The notes under the pieces are model-generated. The model had not been told where the DNA came from. It worked only from the letters and a program-made list of their open reading frames with translations, and searched no databases. From contig NZ_JAKSYH010000242.1 of the NCBI RefSeq assembly GCF_022829295.1, positions 1 through 44,611 on the forward strand: DNA of 44,611 nucleotides, written 5' to 3'. Numbering within the stretch: the first letter of the stretch is position 1; the number at the start of each line of letters is the position of its first letter. The DNA comes from Methylobacterium sp. J-088 (GTDB lineage Bacteria; Pseudomonadota; Alphaproteobacteria; Rhizobiales; Beijerinckiaceae). Made by a program: the position numbers and the translations under genes. This document shows positions 1 to 8,845 of this stretch, piece after piece.

Positions 1-1458
1 CAGGCTCGCTTGACTATGCTGGATCGCTCGACGGACTGCCCCCGTCGTTGTGGCGCTGCCGTGAAGAACCTGGCCCATAGCGCATCCCTCCACTCCGAGG
101 TGAAGAGTGCACCATCAAACCCTGGGATCAAACATCTAACCGTCGTCAACGACATCCTCGACTTCTCTAAACTGGAGGCCGGGCAGGTCGAGATTACGTC
201 ACGGCCGTTCGCGCCTGTGGCCCTGGTCGATAACACCGTCTCGATCGTTCGGGGCTTAGCCGAGGCAAAGGGACTGACGCTTGCCGTCAGCTTAGATCCT
301 GCGTTGCCCATGTGGTTGATCGGCGACGAGGACCGATTGCGGCAGGTGCTGCTGAACCTGCTCAACAACGCCGTGAAGTTCACCGCACGGGGCAGGATCG
401 ACTTAAGCGTAACCCTGAGCGGCTCGAAGGAGGGGGCGGTCCAACTCCGCTGTTCGGTCCAAGACACCGGCATCGGCATACCGGCGGACAAGCGCGACCG
501 CCTGTTTCAGCGCTTCAGCCAAGTCGATGGCTCGATCGGACGGGATTTCGGCGGTAGCGGGCTTGGTCTGGCGATCTCAAAAGCGCTTGTTGAGCGCATG
601 GGCGGGGCGATCGGCGTCGAGAGCGTGATTGACCACGGCTCAACCTTCTGGTTCGCCCTCGAACTCCCTGTGGCAAGCGAACCGGCTATCGTCCTGGAGG
701 CCTCGTCCAACTCCAGTGGTCGCTTCGGCCGACGCCTGTTGTTGGCTGAGGATGTTCCGCTGAACCAGGATCTCGCCCGAGCGATCCTGGAACGCGCCGG
801 GCATAGTGTAGACGTGGTCAGCGACGGCGCCGCGGCGGTGGCTGCGGTGCAGGTCAAGACGTACGACCTCGTGCTGATGGACATCCAGATGCCGGGAATG
901 GACGGCATGAGCGCCACGCGGCACATCCGTGCCCTGAAGGGTGCTGCCGTGCGCATGCCGATCGTAGCTATGACGGCCAACGTTCTGCCGGAACAGGTGG
1001 CAGAGTTCCGCGCCGCGGGCATGGACGATCACATCGGCAAGCCGTTTCGGCAAGACGCGCTTCTCTCGGTGGTCGCTCGCTGGGCCTCGGATGGAGCACA
1101 CGCGGCAGTGATCTCGGACCTCGACAGCTCCGTCTTCAACGAGATGCGCGATATGGTCGGCCACGAGCGCATGGTCGGCCTGCTTGCGATGCTGGCGGAT
1201 GAACTCACGCAGCGGTTCGGACCGTCCTCCCACTCTCACGAACGCAAGCAAATCGCCGAGGATGCGCACGCGATGGTGTCGGCTACGAGCATGGTGGGCT
1301 TCGCTTCACTCGCAACTCTTTGCAGAGAAGTCGAAACCGTTTGCCGCTCGAAAGAGGACCACACAGTACTTTTAGGAATCTTGCGCGCCCGCTCATCCGA
1401 AACCGTCGCCCGTATCGCCACCATTCGCTCTGAACTAACTTTGAGTCTTGCGGGTTGA
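1..1458 (+). pseudogene. Hybrid sensor histidine kinase, 3' part (ATPase + receiver + HPt), His box missing
   Basis: The frame is open from the window edge; a TTG at 10 is the first possible start inside the window. Residue numbers are from that TTG. The first ~42 residues match nothing I know. Kinase homology begins abruptly at VVNDILDFSKLEAGQ, the end of a HisKA helix pair, so the phospho-accepting His box that should lie about 50 residues earlier is absent. After it come a full HATPase domain (N box around 101-125, DTGIGIP G1 box, GGSGLGL G2 box near 180), a receiver domain with phospho-acceptor D291 in LMDIQMPGMDG and K344 in IGKPF, and an HPt-like helical domain with H420. This looks like a 5' truncation or rearrangement rather than a working autokinase. 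The receiver and HPt parts could still act in a relay if expressed. It could also be the end of a longer odd gene starting left of the window. Confidence 0.7.
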
Positions 1459-1791
1459 TTACTCAGGAATACGGGCGCTCTATCAGCTGTTTTGGTGGAG
1501 ATCGGCAATAATAATCCCATCAAATAGTTTTCCGAGTCCGGAATTTTACATATAATCTGTGACGAATCCCGATCAATATTTGCTCAGGACGGTGCGCTTG
1601 CTCCGTCGTCTTTCTTGGCGATGGACCTGCCGCTTACGGCCAAATCAAGTTGCGTTACAAAGCGACTCTGAATGGCGGGGCTGGGTGGAAAGCAGTCGGG
1701 CAGCTTTCGTGAGGAACCTGCCGTATAGGGGACGTTAAGAGCCCAATTCGATCCGCTGAATTTCCTCATGGGACGCAGCACGGAGTGTGAG
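1459..1791. other. Intergenic, no gene recognised
   Basis: No supported coding region on either strand. It contains one copy of GGCTGGGTGGAAA (1679-1691) that recurs downstream of the next gene at 2946-2958, with a shorter form at 2766-2775. The Shine-Dalgarno of the hydrolase gene lies at its right end. Confidence 0.5.
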
Positions 1792-2682
1792 ATGAAGCGT
1801 TTCCGGACTGGCGTTCTCGACATCGGCTACAACGAAGGCGGACCGCCCGACGGTCCGCCCGTCCTTGTGCTTCATGGTTGGCCGGATGATCCGTCTGGGA
1901 TGGTGAACGTTCAGCAACATTTGCACGACGCCGGTCTCCGCACGATCGCTCCGTGGTTGCGCGGCTTCGGCGGCACGCAGTTCCTATCAAATGAGACGTT
2001 GCGCGACGGCAGGGCGCTCGTTCTTGCGCAGGACGCTATCGATCTTCTGAATGGTCTGGGCATCGAACGATGTATGGTCATCGGGCACGATTGGGGTGGC
2101 CGCGCTGCCTACAACTTGGCAGCGCTTATCCCAGACCGGCTCGAAATGATCGCGGTGCTCGCCATAGGCTACGCACCCTTCGGTCGATTCGAGACACCTG
2201 ATTTCAAGCAGGCGCGTCGTTGGTGGTATCAGTGGTACATGAATACCGATGGCGGCGCGGAGCGGGTGCGGGCAGACCCGATCGGCTTTGCTCGGGCGCA
2301 ATGGGATAGCTGGTCGCCTGCCGGATGGTACGAGGAGGCCGCGTTCGTTCGAGCTGCCGAGAGCTTCCTCAATCCCGACTGGGTAGCGATCACGCTTCAT
2401 GGCTATCGGTCTCGGTGGCTGCCTGAGGCCGTCGACGAGCGATATGCGGGCGTCGATCAGACGATTGCCCGCACCGGCAAACTCCGCGTTCCGACGTTAA
2501 TGATCCAAGGGGATGCTGACGCGTGCGACCCGCCGTCGGCCTCGGCTGACGATGCCCGCTGGTTTGAGAACCGCTACGAGCGATTGGTCTTACCTGCCGT
2601 TGGTCATTTCCCGGCGCGCGAAGAACCGGATGCGGTCGCTCGCGCGATCCTTCGCTTCCGCCAGGAGACGTTGCGAGCTTAG
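1792..2682 (+). CDS. Alpha/beta hydrolase, epoxide hydrolase-like
   Basis: A 296-residue soluble alpha/beta hydrolase. HGWPDD near the N-terminus is the HGxP oxyanion-hole motif of epoxide hydrolases. The nucleophile elbow is GHDWGG with D100 as nucleophile, and an Asp nucleophile here points to epoxide hydrolases or haloalkane dehalogenases rather than Ser esterases. A late acidic region (GDADACDPP) and VGHFPAREEP provide the expected acid and catalytic His. The substrate cannot be told from sequence. I chose the ATG at 1792 because GGAG at 1782-1785 sits six bases before it; an in-frame ATG at 1768 would add eight residues without a comparable ribosome site. There is no signal peptide, so it should be cytoplasmic. 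It stands alone, bounded by non-coding DNA with short GGGTGGAAA repeats on both sides. Confidence 0.85.
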   Translation: MKRFRTGVLDIGYNEGGPPDGPPVLVLHGWPDDPSGMVNVQQHLHDAGLRTIAPWLRGFGGTQFLSNETLRDGRALVLAQDAIDLLNGLGIERCMVIGHDWGGRAAYNLAALIPDRLEMIAVLAIGYAPFGRFETPDFKQARRWWYQWYMNTDGGAERVRADPIGFARAQWDSWSPAGWYEEAAFVRAAESFLNPDWVAITLHGYRSRWLPEAVDERYAGVDQTIARTGKLRVPTLMIQGDADACDPPSASADDARWFENRYERLVLPAVGHFPAREEPDAVARAILRFRQETLRA

Positions 2683-3017
2683 TTGGGTGGGGACTGCCAC
2701 CGCTCTTCGGAGCCGAATTACCGTCGGCGATTGTTCGGATAGGGTCGGAAGCGCGACGGCTGCGATGGGTGGAAATCTGCCAGTCCGCTTGTGGATGCAG
2801 AAGCCAAGCAGCGGACGTCCGAGGTCCAGCAGAAGCTGGCCGAAGACTGACAGGCTGGTTTCCGCTGGGCGATGCGAACGTGCAGACATGAGCCTATTGC
2901 CGCCACCGATCTTTCTCAGGCCTTCGGACGATAGGCTGGCGACTCGGCTGGGTGGAAAACCGCCTGCTTAAAATAGCGTGAGTGCGGCTAGGGCGCGGCA
3001 TAAGGTGCCATGCCCCC
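2683..3017. other. Intergenic with short repeats, no gene recognised
   Basis: Nothing here reads as a known protein. It carries two of the three GGGTGGAAA repeats (2766-2775 and 2946-2958) and leads directly into a transposase remnant, so it may be debris of past insertions. Confidence 0.4.
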
Positions 3018-3188
3018 GAGAAGCTGGGTATCAGCCGGCTGTTCGAGCAGTCCCACCTGCCGGCGCGCGCTACCCTGAACAAGCTCGGCATCATTTGAGC
3101 GACGTTCCACCGCTGGTACGAGGCCTACAGTCGGGACGGCTCCGAGGGCCAGGCCAACCGCTTTCCGCCGATACCCTCGACAGAATGA
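3018..3188 (+). pseudogene. IS3-family-type transposase remnant
   Basis: In this frame the sequence reads RLFEQSHLPARATLNKLGI, then a TGA stop at 3096-3098, then ATFHRWYEAYSRDGSEG, ending at a second stop (3186-3188). The pattern 'LVEQSxLPxRxTLxxLGIPRxTFYRWYxRYxxxGxxGLxxR' is the helix-turn-helix region between OrfA and the integrase core of IS3-family transposases. Only about 55 codons survive; no DDE core follows and I found no terminal inverted repeats. It is a decayed fragment, not an active element. Confidence 0.6.
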
Positions 3189-3419
3189 GTCCCCTCCAGA
3201 GCCAAGCCGCCATCGATTTCCTTAGCAGGCAGCTATGCCATCAGTTCAAGGGGCGGCGGTTAAGCTAAACTGCTCGGGGAGGTTCAGCAGCTAGCCTCAA
3301 ATTTTTGCATGCTCATTCCCTTCTGCAATCCGAGTTCATCATATAGAATAAAAATCGGTCTTATAATTGCCAAACTATAATGCTCCAACGGCTGGAAATG
3401 ATTGGCAGAAAGATCAGCC

Positions 3420-5327
3420 ATGCCTGGTAGTAACGTGAATCTTGTTATAGCCGGCGACAGCATTGGAGCCGGCAGCATCAGCGGTGCGGATCCGTGGCAT
3501 GACCTCGATCTAGGTGGGACGTACACAGTCAAGAACCATTCGTTCGCCGGAGCCTATATAGGCCAGCAAGCTGGGCTGAACGAGAGCGCCGTGCTGAAGG
3601 ACTTCGATCCAAATTCCGGCACCAATTGGCTGGTTGTTCAGGCCGGAACCAACGACTTGGCGCAGGGCGCAACGGCTTCTGTCTTGTACACCGGGGTCCA
3701 GAAACTGGTCCAAGACGGACATGCGCAAGGCTTCAAGGTTGCCGTTGCCACCGTGCTGCCGCGGAGCGACGCTGTGTTTGCTTGGTCGAGCGCTGACGAA
3801 AGTGCTCGGCTTGCGTACAACGACACGGTGAGGGCCAACTCCGCTGGCGCTGACGCGATCGCCGACATCGCCGCGAGTCCGATCATGGGCAGTGCTGCCG
3901 CGCCTGCTAATGCGGCTCTTTACCTCGACGGGCTGCATCCGACGGCATCGGCGGTCCAGGCCTATCTCGAGCCCATCTATGCCGCTGTCTTCTCGTCCAG
4001 TGCCTCGTCGGTTCCTGCATCTCAGCCGAGCGAAGCTCCCGCTCCAGTCTCCTCGACGCACTCCGATACCACGCCCGCCGCTGGGAACGCGCCAGCGGAA
4101 GTCACCACACCCGCACCCGCTCATACGTCCGACCCAGGCATCACGCCCGCCGCTGGGAGCACGTCCGGAACTGACGTCGGCTCGGGAAATAATACCCTGG
4201 TGGTCCATGTCTCAGGTGACCACTACCAGGGCGATCCGCAGTTGCAGATCTACGTGGATGGCAAGGCGGTGGGCGGCACGCAGACCGTCACGGCCGTTCA
4301 CGGCCTGAACCAGTGGCAGGACATCGCGCTGAAGGGCGATTTCAGCCCGAACAGCCCGCATGCGGTTGAGGTGCGCTTCCTCAACGATGCGTACGATGGC
4401 AGCGGGCAGTTCAGCGAAGGTCATGACCGCAACCTCTATGTCAGTTCCGTCAGCCTGGATGGCCACAGCTTCGGGACCTCGGAGGCCGACCCGGCCGTCC
4501 TCCTGCAAAACGGCGGCGTCACCATTGCCACCACCGCCGCCACCGTTGCGCCAGACAACACCAGCCCCCCCGACACGAGTGCCGCAGCGGGAACGGGCGG
4601 CACGGCACCGGCCGTCAGCGCCACGACGATCGGCGCGGGGGAGAATCAGCTGGTGCTGCAGATCAGCCAGGACGCCTATAACGGTGACGCGCAGTACACG
4701 ATCTCCGTGGATGGCCACCAAATCGGGGGCGTCCAGACCGCTCATGCAGCACACGCAGCGGGTCAGTCCGACACTCTGACCGTGAAGGGTGATTTTGGTC
4801 CGGGCGATCACGCCGTTAGCGTCAGCTTCCTCAACGACTTTTACGGGGGCTCAGCGAGTACGGATCGCAATCTGTACGTCGACGGCGCCAGCTACGACGG
4901 CATGACCGTGGCCCATAGTAGCCTAAGCCTGCCCAACACTGGATCGCAGCAGTTCACCGTCCCGGGAGCGGGAACGGGCACGGGTACAGGCACAGGCTCC
5001 GGTACGTCTGGCGCCGCCACGGCTGCTGCTGCGCCGTCCGCCCCAACCGTCGCGCTCACGCACGACACCGGAACGGGCGGTACCCACGCGACCAGCGATG
5101 GCCTGGTGACCTATGCGCCGTCCGTGAGTGGCGACACGCTGCACTACAAGCTCGACAACGGCGCGGTCACTACGACGACCCCAGTCCTGGCCACCGACGG
5201 CAGCGCCGACGGCCAGCATACGGTCACCGTCTACGAGACCGATGCAGCTGGCCACACGTCAGCCGACGCCAGCCTAGTCTTCTCCCTCGACACCCATCAT
5301 GACAGCAGCGGATTCCACATGGCGTGA
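3420..5327 (+). CDS. SGNH-type esterase with two CBM60-like modules and C-terminal Ig-like domain
   Basis: A 635-residue modular protein. Residues 1-200 form an SGNH/GDSL hydrolase: block I GDS with Ser14, block III GTND with Asn78, and block V DGLHP with Asp170 and His173. A Pro/Thr/Ala-rich linker follows. Two repeats (about 258-352 and 408-500) each read xLVLxISxDxYxGDxQ...VDG...GDFxPG...VxFLNDxY...DRNLYV, which resembles the Ca-dependent xylan-binding CBM60 fold. A Gly/Thr linker then leads to an Ig-like domain (about 541-631) of the kind found in type I-secreted proteins. There is no N-terminal signal peptide: the catalytic block starts at once. If exported, a C-terminal type I signal is the likely route. 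Likely role: deacetylation or de-esterification of polysaccharide; substrate unproven. The start at 3420 places the SGNH fold right at the N-terminus; TTG 3402 is an alternative. No secretion genes are adjacent. Confidence 0.85.
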   Translation: MPGSNVNLVIAGDSIGAGSISGADPWHDLDLGGTYTVKNHSFAGAYIGQQAGLNESAVLKDFDPNSGTNWLVVQAGTNDLAQGATASVLYTGVQKLVQDGHAQGFKVAVATVLPRSDAVFAWSSADESARLAYNDTVRANSAGADAIADIAASPIMGSAAAPANAALYLDGLHPTASAVQAYLEPIYAAVFSSSASSVPASQPSEAPAPVSSTHSDTTPAAGNAPAEVTTPAPAHTSDPGITPAAGSTSGTDVGSGNNTLVVHVSGDHYQGDPQLQIYVDGKAVGGTQTVTAVHGLNQWQDIALKGDFSPNSPHAVEVRFLNDAYDGSGQFSEGHDRNLYVSSVSLDGHSFGTSEADPAVLLQNGGVTIATTAATVAPDNTSPPDTSAAAGTGGTAPAVSATTIGAGENQLVLQISQDAYNGDAQYTISVDGHQIGGVQTAHAAHAAGQSDTLTVKGDFGPGDHAVSVSFLNDFYGGSASTDRNLYVDGASYDGMTVAHSSLSLPNTGSQQFTVPGAGTGTGTGTGSGTSGAATAAAAPSAPTVALTHDTGTGGTHATSDGLVTYAPSVSGDTLHYKLDNGAVTTTTPVLATDGSADGQHTVTVYETDAAGHTSADASLVFSLDTHHDSSGFHMA

Positions 5328-5336
5328 GGGGGCGAT

Positions 5337-5361
5337 ACGGGCAGCTCTCGGTGCTACCCGT
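5337..5361 (+). terminator. Hairpin just after the esterase gene
   Basis: ACGGGCAGC pairs with GCTACCCGT across a 7-base loop with one mismatch, starting nine bases after the stop codon. There is no clear T run, so it may be a weak or Rho-assisted terminator. Confidence 0.4.
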
Positions 5362-5414
5362 TGCGCTGAATGATCGCGGCAGAGGACGAGATTCGGATCG
5401 GCAATGCTGGTCAC

Positions 5415-5447
5415 GCGCCGGGATATTGCGTCCCGCTATCCCGGCGC
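5415..5447. repeat. Perfect 11-bp inverted repeat
   Basis: GCGCCGGGATA (5415-5425) and its exact complement TATCCCGGCGC (5437-5447) flank an 11-base loop. It could be a second terminator behind the esterase gene or a palindromic element. No T run follows on either strand. The rest of 5328-5684 holds no gene. Confidence 0.6.
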
Positions 5448-5626
5448 AGCTCGTATTATGGCGCCGTCTGTAAGTTTACCGCGGCTCAGTCAATTCCATA
5501 ATGTTGAGACCGGGCGTTGATTAGCAGATTATATTCTGCTTTATTCACTTCTATGCCCGGCGCTTCAATGAAACTCGATCATCGCGCTGGCTGAGCTGGG
5601 CCTTGATTGACATCAGCACGGACCGT

Positions 5627-5656
5627 GTGACCCTGCACTAACTTTGAACTTGGACC
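5627..5656 (+). repeat. GTGACCCTGC-N12-CTTGGACC repeat, copy 1
   Basis: GTGACCCTGC, twelve unrelated bases, then CTTGGACC. A second copy in the same orientation with a 14-base middle lies at 6386-6417, on the other side of the broken ATPase gene. Such paired blocks resemble ends of insertion sequences, but I cannot assign a family. Confidence 0.45.
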
Positions 5657-5684
5657 ACCGCGTGAAGGCCGATCATAATCCCAG

Positions 5685-6212
5685 ATGGTCGACGCTCAGC
5701 GGTCGGAGCTGGAAAAGATTACCGGGCGCGCGCAACGGCTTCGCGCCGAACTGAGAAGCGCCCGCGACGCAGCTCAGAGCGACGTGACCAACCTGAAGCT
5801 CCTGAAGACGTACTTTCTCGATTGCTTGGTGCGGGCGGGTGTTCCCGGCATCACCACCGAGGATTGCGTAGAGATTTTTCCGGCGAATTTCGATCCAGAG
5901 CTCTATGGCCAGGATCAGGACGATCGCGCCGTTACAAACTTCGCGACCCTGAGCAGTGGTGGGAAAAAGACACTGTTCAAATGCTGCTTCGCAATCGCCG
6001 CCCGCCGGTTGGCGGTGCAGCTCGAGACTCCACTTCCGGGGATGCTGATTATCGACTCGCCGATGAGGAACATCAGCGAGCGAGAAAATCGTGAGCAATT
6101 CGGAGGTTTCTACACTATGGTCTGAGAGCTGAAGGCAACGGAGCTACGTAAGACGCAACTAATACAGATTGACAAGGAGCTCTCTCCGCCTGCGGGTGTC
6201 CTAGTGCTCTGA
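5685..6212 (+). pseudogene. SMC/Rad50-like AAA ATPase, C-terminal fragment with internal stop
   Basis: The fragment starts behind a stop (5676-5678) with a coiled-coil-like stretch. It continues into NFATLSSGGKKTLF, an ABC-type signature motif (LSSGGK), and GMLIIDSPM, a Walker B strand followed by MRNISERENREQF. The Walker A half is missing. A TGA at 6123-6125 interrupts the frame, but coding continues in phase after it as ELKATELRKTQLIQIDKELSPP, so the TGA is a nonsense change within a once-longer protein. The homology then ends at the palindrome at 6201-6245. ATPases with this tail are large SMC-like proteins, several of them in DNA repair or phage-defence loci. That role is family knowledge only; this copy is dead. 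Copies of a GTGACCCTGC repeat lie on both sides. Confidence 0.65.
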
Positions 6213-6245
6213 CGCATTCACTTCGTTCATGCGAGTGAGCACTAG
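6201..6245. repeat. Palindromic element at the end of the ATPase fragment
   Basis: CTAGTGCTC (6201-6209) pairs perfectly with GAGCACTAG (6237-6245). An inner stem CGCAT/ATGCG (6213-6217 with 6229-6233) is separated by a symmetric 3+3 internal loop. The shape is that of a REP-like or mobile palindromic element. The ATPase homology ends exactly at its left arm. Confidence 0.6.
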
Positions 6246-6385
6246 TTCTTTGGTTTTGCATCAACTCTTCCAAACTCGGCTGACGCCTCCGCCTGGATCG
6301 ATGCACCAGGATTAAAGCTCTTAGAGCGGCACAGGCGTCCAGAGGATCCGGTCAATCCACCCCTCATCCCTTACAATCAGGGCAA

Positions 6386-6417
6386 GTGACCCTGCGCAGC
6401 GCCTTCCATCTTGGACC
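6386..6417 (+). repeat. GTGACCCTGC-N14-CTTGGACC repeat, copy 2
   Basis: Direct repeat of the block at 5627-5656, with the same outer 10-mer and 8-mer and a different, slightly longer middle. The two copies bracket the ATPase fragment and the palindromic element. Confidence 0.45.
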
Positions 6418-6485
6418 GGAATTCGACGTGCCAAGTGTCATTCCTACTACTTAACAATGTTCAAACGTACCACTCAACAGCGGGA

Positions 6486-6854
6486 TCAGGCGCCCCCCTC
6501 ACTAGCAACGTCCGCTTCCCGGCAAACATCAAATGTCAGCTCTTGGCGCAAAGCTGTCGGACGTTCGCTCGGATTGAACGCCTGTTTTTGGATTTCGCCA
6601 CCCGAGACCGGACTGATTGGAAACCACTCAACCTTGACGCCCGGAACGCCGTCGATGGTTCTCCAGGCCACTCGTTCAGACTGAAGCGGCAGCTCGAACA
6701 CCACCAGAAAATACTGTTGCCGCTTCACCCACCGTCCGGCGCAAAGCGGAGCAAAAAGGTCCGCGGGAGCTTTGCATCGGCTTGACCGACAAACATCGTA
6801 CTCAGAGACGGACACACTCGCTGCACACCCGAGATCCGCGGCAAGCGATAGCAA
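6486..6854 (-). CDS. Possible hypothetical protein, unrecognised
   Basis: A 122-residue frame whose second half (QQYFLVVFELPLQSERVAW onward) looks more protein-like than the surrounding DNA, with alternating hydrophobic strands and balanced charge. I do not recognise a family. The N-terminal third has no clear ribosome site and may not be translated. It lies in a stretch of debris (6213-7127) with slightly lower GC than its neighbours, so it could equally be a decayed gene or a chance frame. Confidence 0.22.
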   Translation of the reverse strand: MLSLAADLGCAASVSVSEYDVCRSSRCKAPADLFAPLCAGRWVKRQQYFLVVFELPLQSERVAWRTIDGVPGVKVEWFPISPVSGGEIQKQAFNPSERPTALRQELTFDVCREADVASEGGA

Positions 6855-7127
6855 CGACTTAAAAGGGCGTGCGTCGACGAACTTCGACTACCGGCACAAT
6901 TGGGCGAGCGCAGGACGTCTGTTGGCTGCAGAGGGTCGGGGGTTGACGTGGTGGCGCGAAGTTTGTCGGCGCGCGTCCAGGCCAGCCGGAACACCGAACC
7001 CCGACCCTGAATGCGTGAGGGTGCTTCCCGGCGCGCGTCATTGAGCGCGCGCTGGCCAGCCGTGAGTTTCATGCGACCTGCGACGACCGGGCCCACGTGG
7101 GGGCATGCGGGGGTTGTCGCCTGCCTC

Positions 7128-7470
7128 ATGGCTTCCAACGTCCTCCACAATCCTGCCTGAGCTCTCGATGTCCTGGGCACCACCGCGAAGATCCTCGCGC
7201 GCCGGGGGCGCAGCCAGTTCGATCGCTGCGGCACGTGCCCCCAGTGCGGCAAGGCCCTGGCCGACGGCATCGTGCAGGTCACGCGCGAGGGCCTGCGGCT
7301 CCTCTTCTTGAACGGATGCTTCGAAGGAGATCCGCAGCAGAGGCGGACGGGCGCCTTCGGCCCTTGCGGGGGCATCAGCGGGCTCACCGTGTTGGTTCTC
7401 GCGTTAGGGTTGCGGTCGGCGCGATGCGCGGCGAAGCTGGCGCCGACCGCCTGCTGCGTAAGACGCCCCG
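7128..7470 (+). pseudogene. Possible broken small zinc-ribbon gene
   Basis: ATG at 7128 begins MASNVLHNPA, then a TGA at 7158-7160. In the same frame the sequence continues as ALDVLGTTAKILARRGRSQ and then DRCGTCPQCGKALADG, a CxxCxxC cluster of zinc-ribbon type. The reading peters out near 7470 with no clear end. The Cys spacing is the only firm signal. I cannot name a family, and a chance arrangement is possible. Confidence 0.25.
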
Positions 7471-7471
7471 C

Positions 7472-7684
7472 ATGTCGACCGACTCCGTCAAGGGACCGGC
7501 ATCGTATTGTCCGTTCATCGAGAAGACGTACGGGCGTCCGATCGGCGAATGGCAGCAGCTGGTCCGGACACGCCTTCCAGCAAAGCATCTGGACTTGGTC
7601 GCCATGCTGAAAGCAGATCCTGGACGAGGCCACGGTCACGCCAACGCGATCGTCGCGCACGTGTTGTCGGACCATCAGCGGTAG
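7472..7684 (+). CDS. DUF4287 domain-containing small protein
   Basis: A 70-residue protein that is almost entirely one DUF4287 domain. Key features are VKGPASYCPFIEKTYGRPI near the start, the central EWQQLVR helix, AKHLDLVAMLKAD, and the closing GHGHANAIVAHVL motif. The domain is widespread in soil bacteria; its function is unknown to me. The frame continues far upstream without a stop, but the domain begins right after the ATG at 7472, so I take that start. The cytosine-rich upstream DNA gives no strong ribosome site. It is a single gene, with the LysR gene about 200 bases downstream on the same strand. Confidence 0.7.
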   Translation: MSTDSVKGPASYCPFIEKTYGRPIGEWQQLVRTRLPAKHLDLVAMLKADPGRGHGHANAIVAHVLSDHQR

Positions 7685-7886
7685 CCGACCTGCGCCGCCG
7701 ATACGGCGCGGCCGCTTTCCAGACGTCTCAGACGCTTCATGAGCGATCGACAGCGACGAAATCTGGCCGAAAACCCCTGGTCCGCCTCCGAGCAGGTATG
7801 CGGGACAAGCGTACGCGCAGCCGCCGACCGAAGCTTGGTCGAGGCATGATGGGCTCGCAGCTTCCTCTCTGCCGCCGAGCCCGTCG

Positions 7887-8774
7887 ATGACCCTCGATCA
7901 GTTGCGCATCTTCGTGGCGGTCGCCGAACGCCAGCACGTCACCCGCGCGGCCGAGGCGCTCAACATCGTGCAGTCGGCGGTCAGCGCCGCCGTTTCCGGA
8001 CTGGAGGGGCGGCATGCGGTCAAGCTGTTCCACCGGGTGGGTCGCGGCATCGAGCTGACGGACGCCGGACGCATCTTCCTCAGGGAAGCCCGAGCCGTGC
8101 TCGCCCGCGCCGAGGCGGCCGAGCAGGTGCTGGCCGACCTCAGCGGGTTGCGGCGCGGGAGCCTGCGCGTCCATGCGAGCCAGACCATCGCCAGCCATTG
8201 GCTGCCCCGCCGTCTCGTGGCGTTCCGAGCAGCCTGCCCGGAGATCACGGTTCGCCTCGCAGTGGGCCATACCGCCGACGTGGCGCGGGCGGTCAACGAG
8301 GGCGCGGCCGAACTCGGTTTCGTCGAAGGCGAGATCGACGATCCGGCTCTGGCGAGCACGGCGGTCGCGCAGGATCGCCTCGTTCTGATCGCGCCGCCGA
8401 GCCACCCGTTCGCCGCCGCAGGCGCACGCACGGCGGCCGATCTCGCGGCTCATCCCTGGGTGCTGCGCGAGGCGGGATCCGGCCCGCGCTCGGTCTTCGA
8501 GGCCGCGCTCGCGGCGGCCGGCGTTCCGCCCCGGGACCTCCCGGTCGCGCTGGAGCTGCCCTCGAACGAGGCCGTTCTCGCCGCGGTCGAGGCCGGCGCG
8601 GGGGCGAGCGTCCTGTCGGAGGCCGTCGTGGCGGGCAAGCTCGCCGCTTGTGTGCGGGTCGCGGCGCCGTTCCCGCTGCCGACCCGGACCGTCCGGATGC
8701 TGCGCCACAGGGAGCGCTACTGCAGCCGGGCCGCCGATGCGTTGCTCGGCCTGATCCAGGCGGGCAAGCCGTGA
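7887..8774 (+). CDS. LysR-family transcriptional regulator
   Basis: A 295-residue LysR regulator. The winged helix-turn-helix occupies residues 1-60 (MTLDQLRIFVAVAERQHVTRAAEALNIVQSAVS). A linker helix and a periplasmic-binding-protein-like effector domain of usual length (about 90-290) follow. The effector part contains the strand pattern of CbbR/CysB-type members, but the ligand cannot be read from sequence. The gene converges with the sulfite-oxidation operon, whose last gene ends 71 bases away on the other strand. This is not the usual divergent LysR-target layout, so control of that operon is possible but not shown. Confidence 0.9.
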   Translation: MTLDQLRIFVAVAERQHVTRAAEALNIVQSAVSAAVSGLEGRHAVKLFHRVGRGIELTDAGRIFLREARAVLARAEAAEQVLADLSGLRRGSLRVHASQTIASHWLPRRLVAFRAACPEITVRLAVGHTADVARAVNEGAAELGFVEGEIDDPALASTAVAQDRLVLIAPPSHPFAAAGARTAADLAAHPWVLREAGSGPRSVFEAALAAAGVPPRDLPVALELPSNEAVLAAVEAGAGASVLSEAVVAGKLAACVRVAAPFPLPTRTVRMLRHRERYCSRAADALLGLIQAGKP

Positions 8775-8845
8775 GCGGCGCTTCCTTGCCGAGGCGCTGC
8801 CGGACTGGCCCCTCCGGGTCATGGCTCTGGCGCATTCGAACGCGC

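Noticed and set aside
6123..6125. In-frame TGA in the ATPase fragment as a possible selenocysteine codon
   Set aside because: No hairpin of SECIS type just after it, no selenoprotein family match, and the gene lacks its Walker A half anyway.
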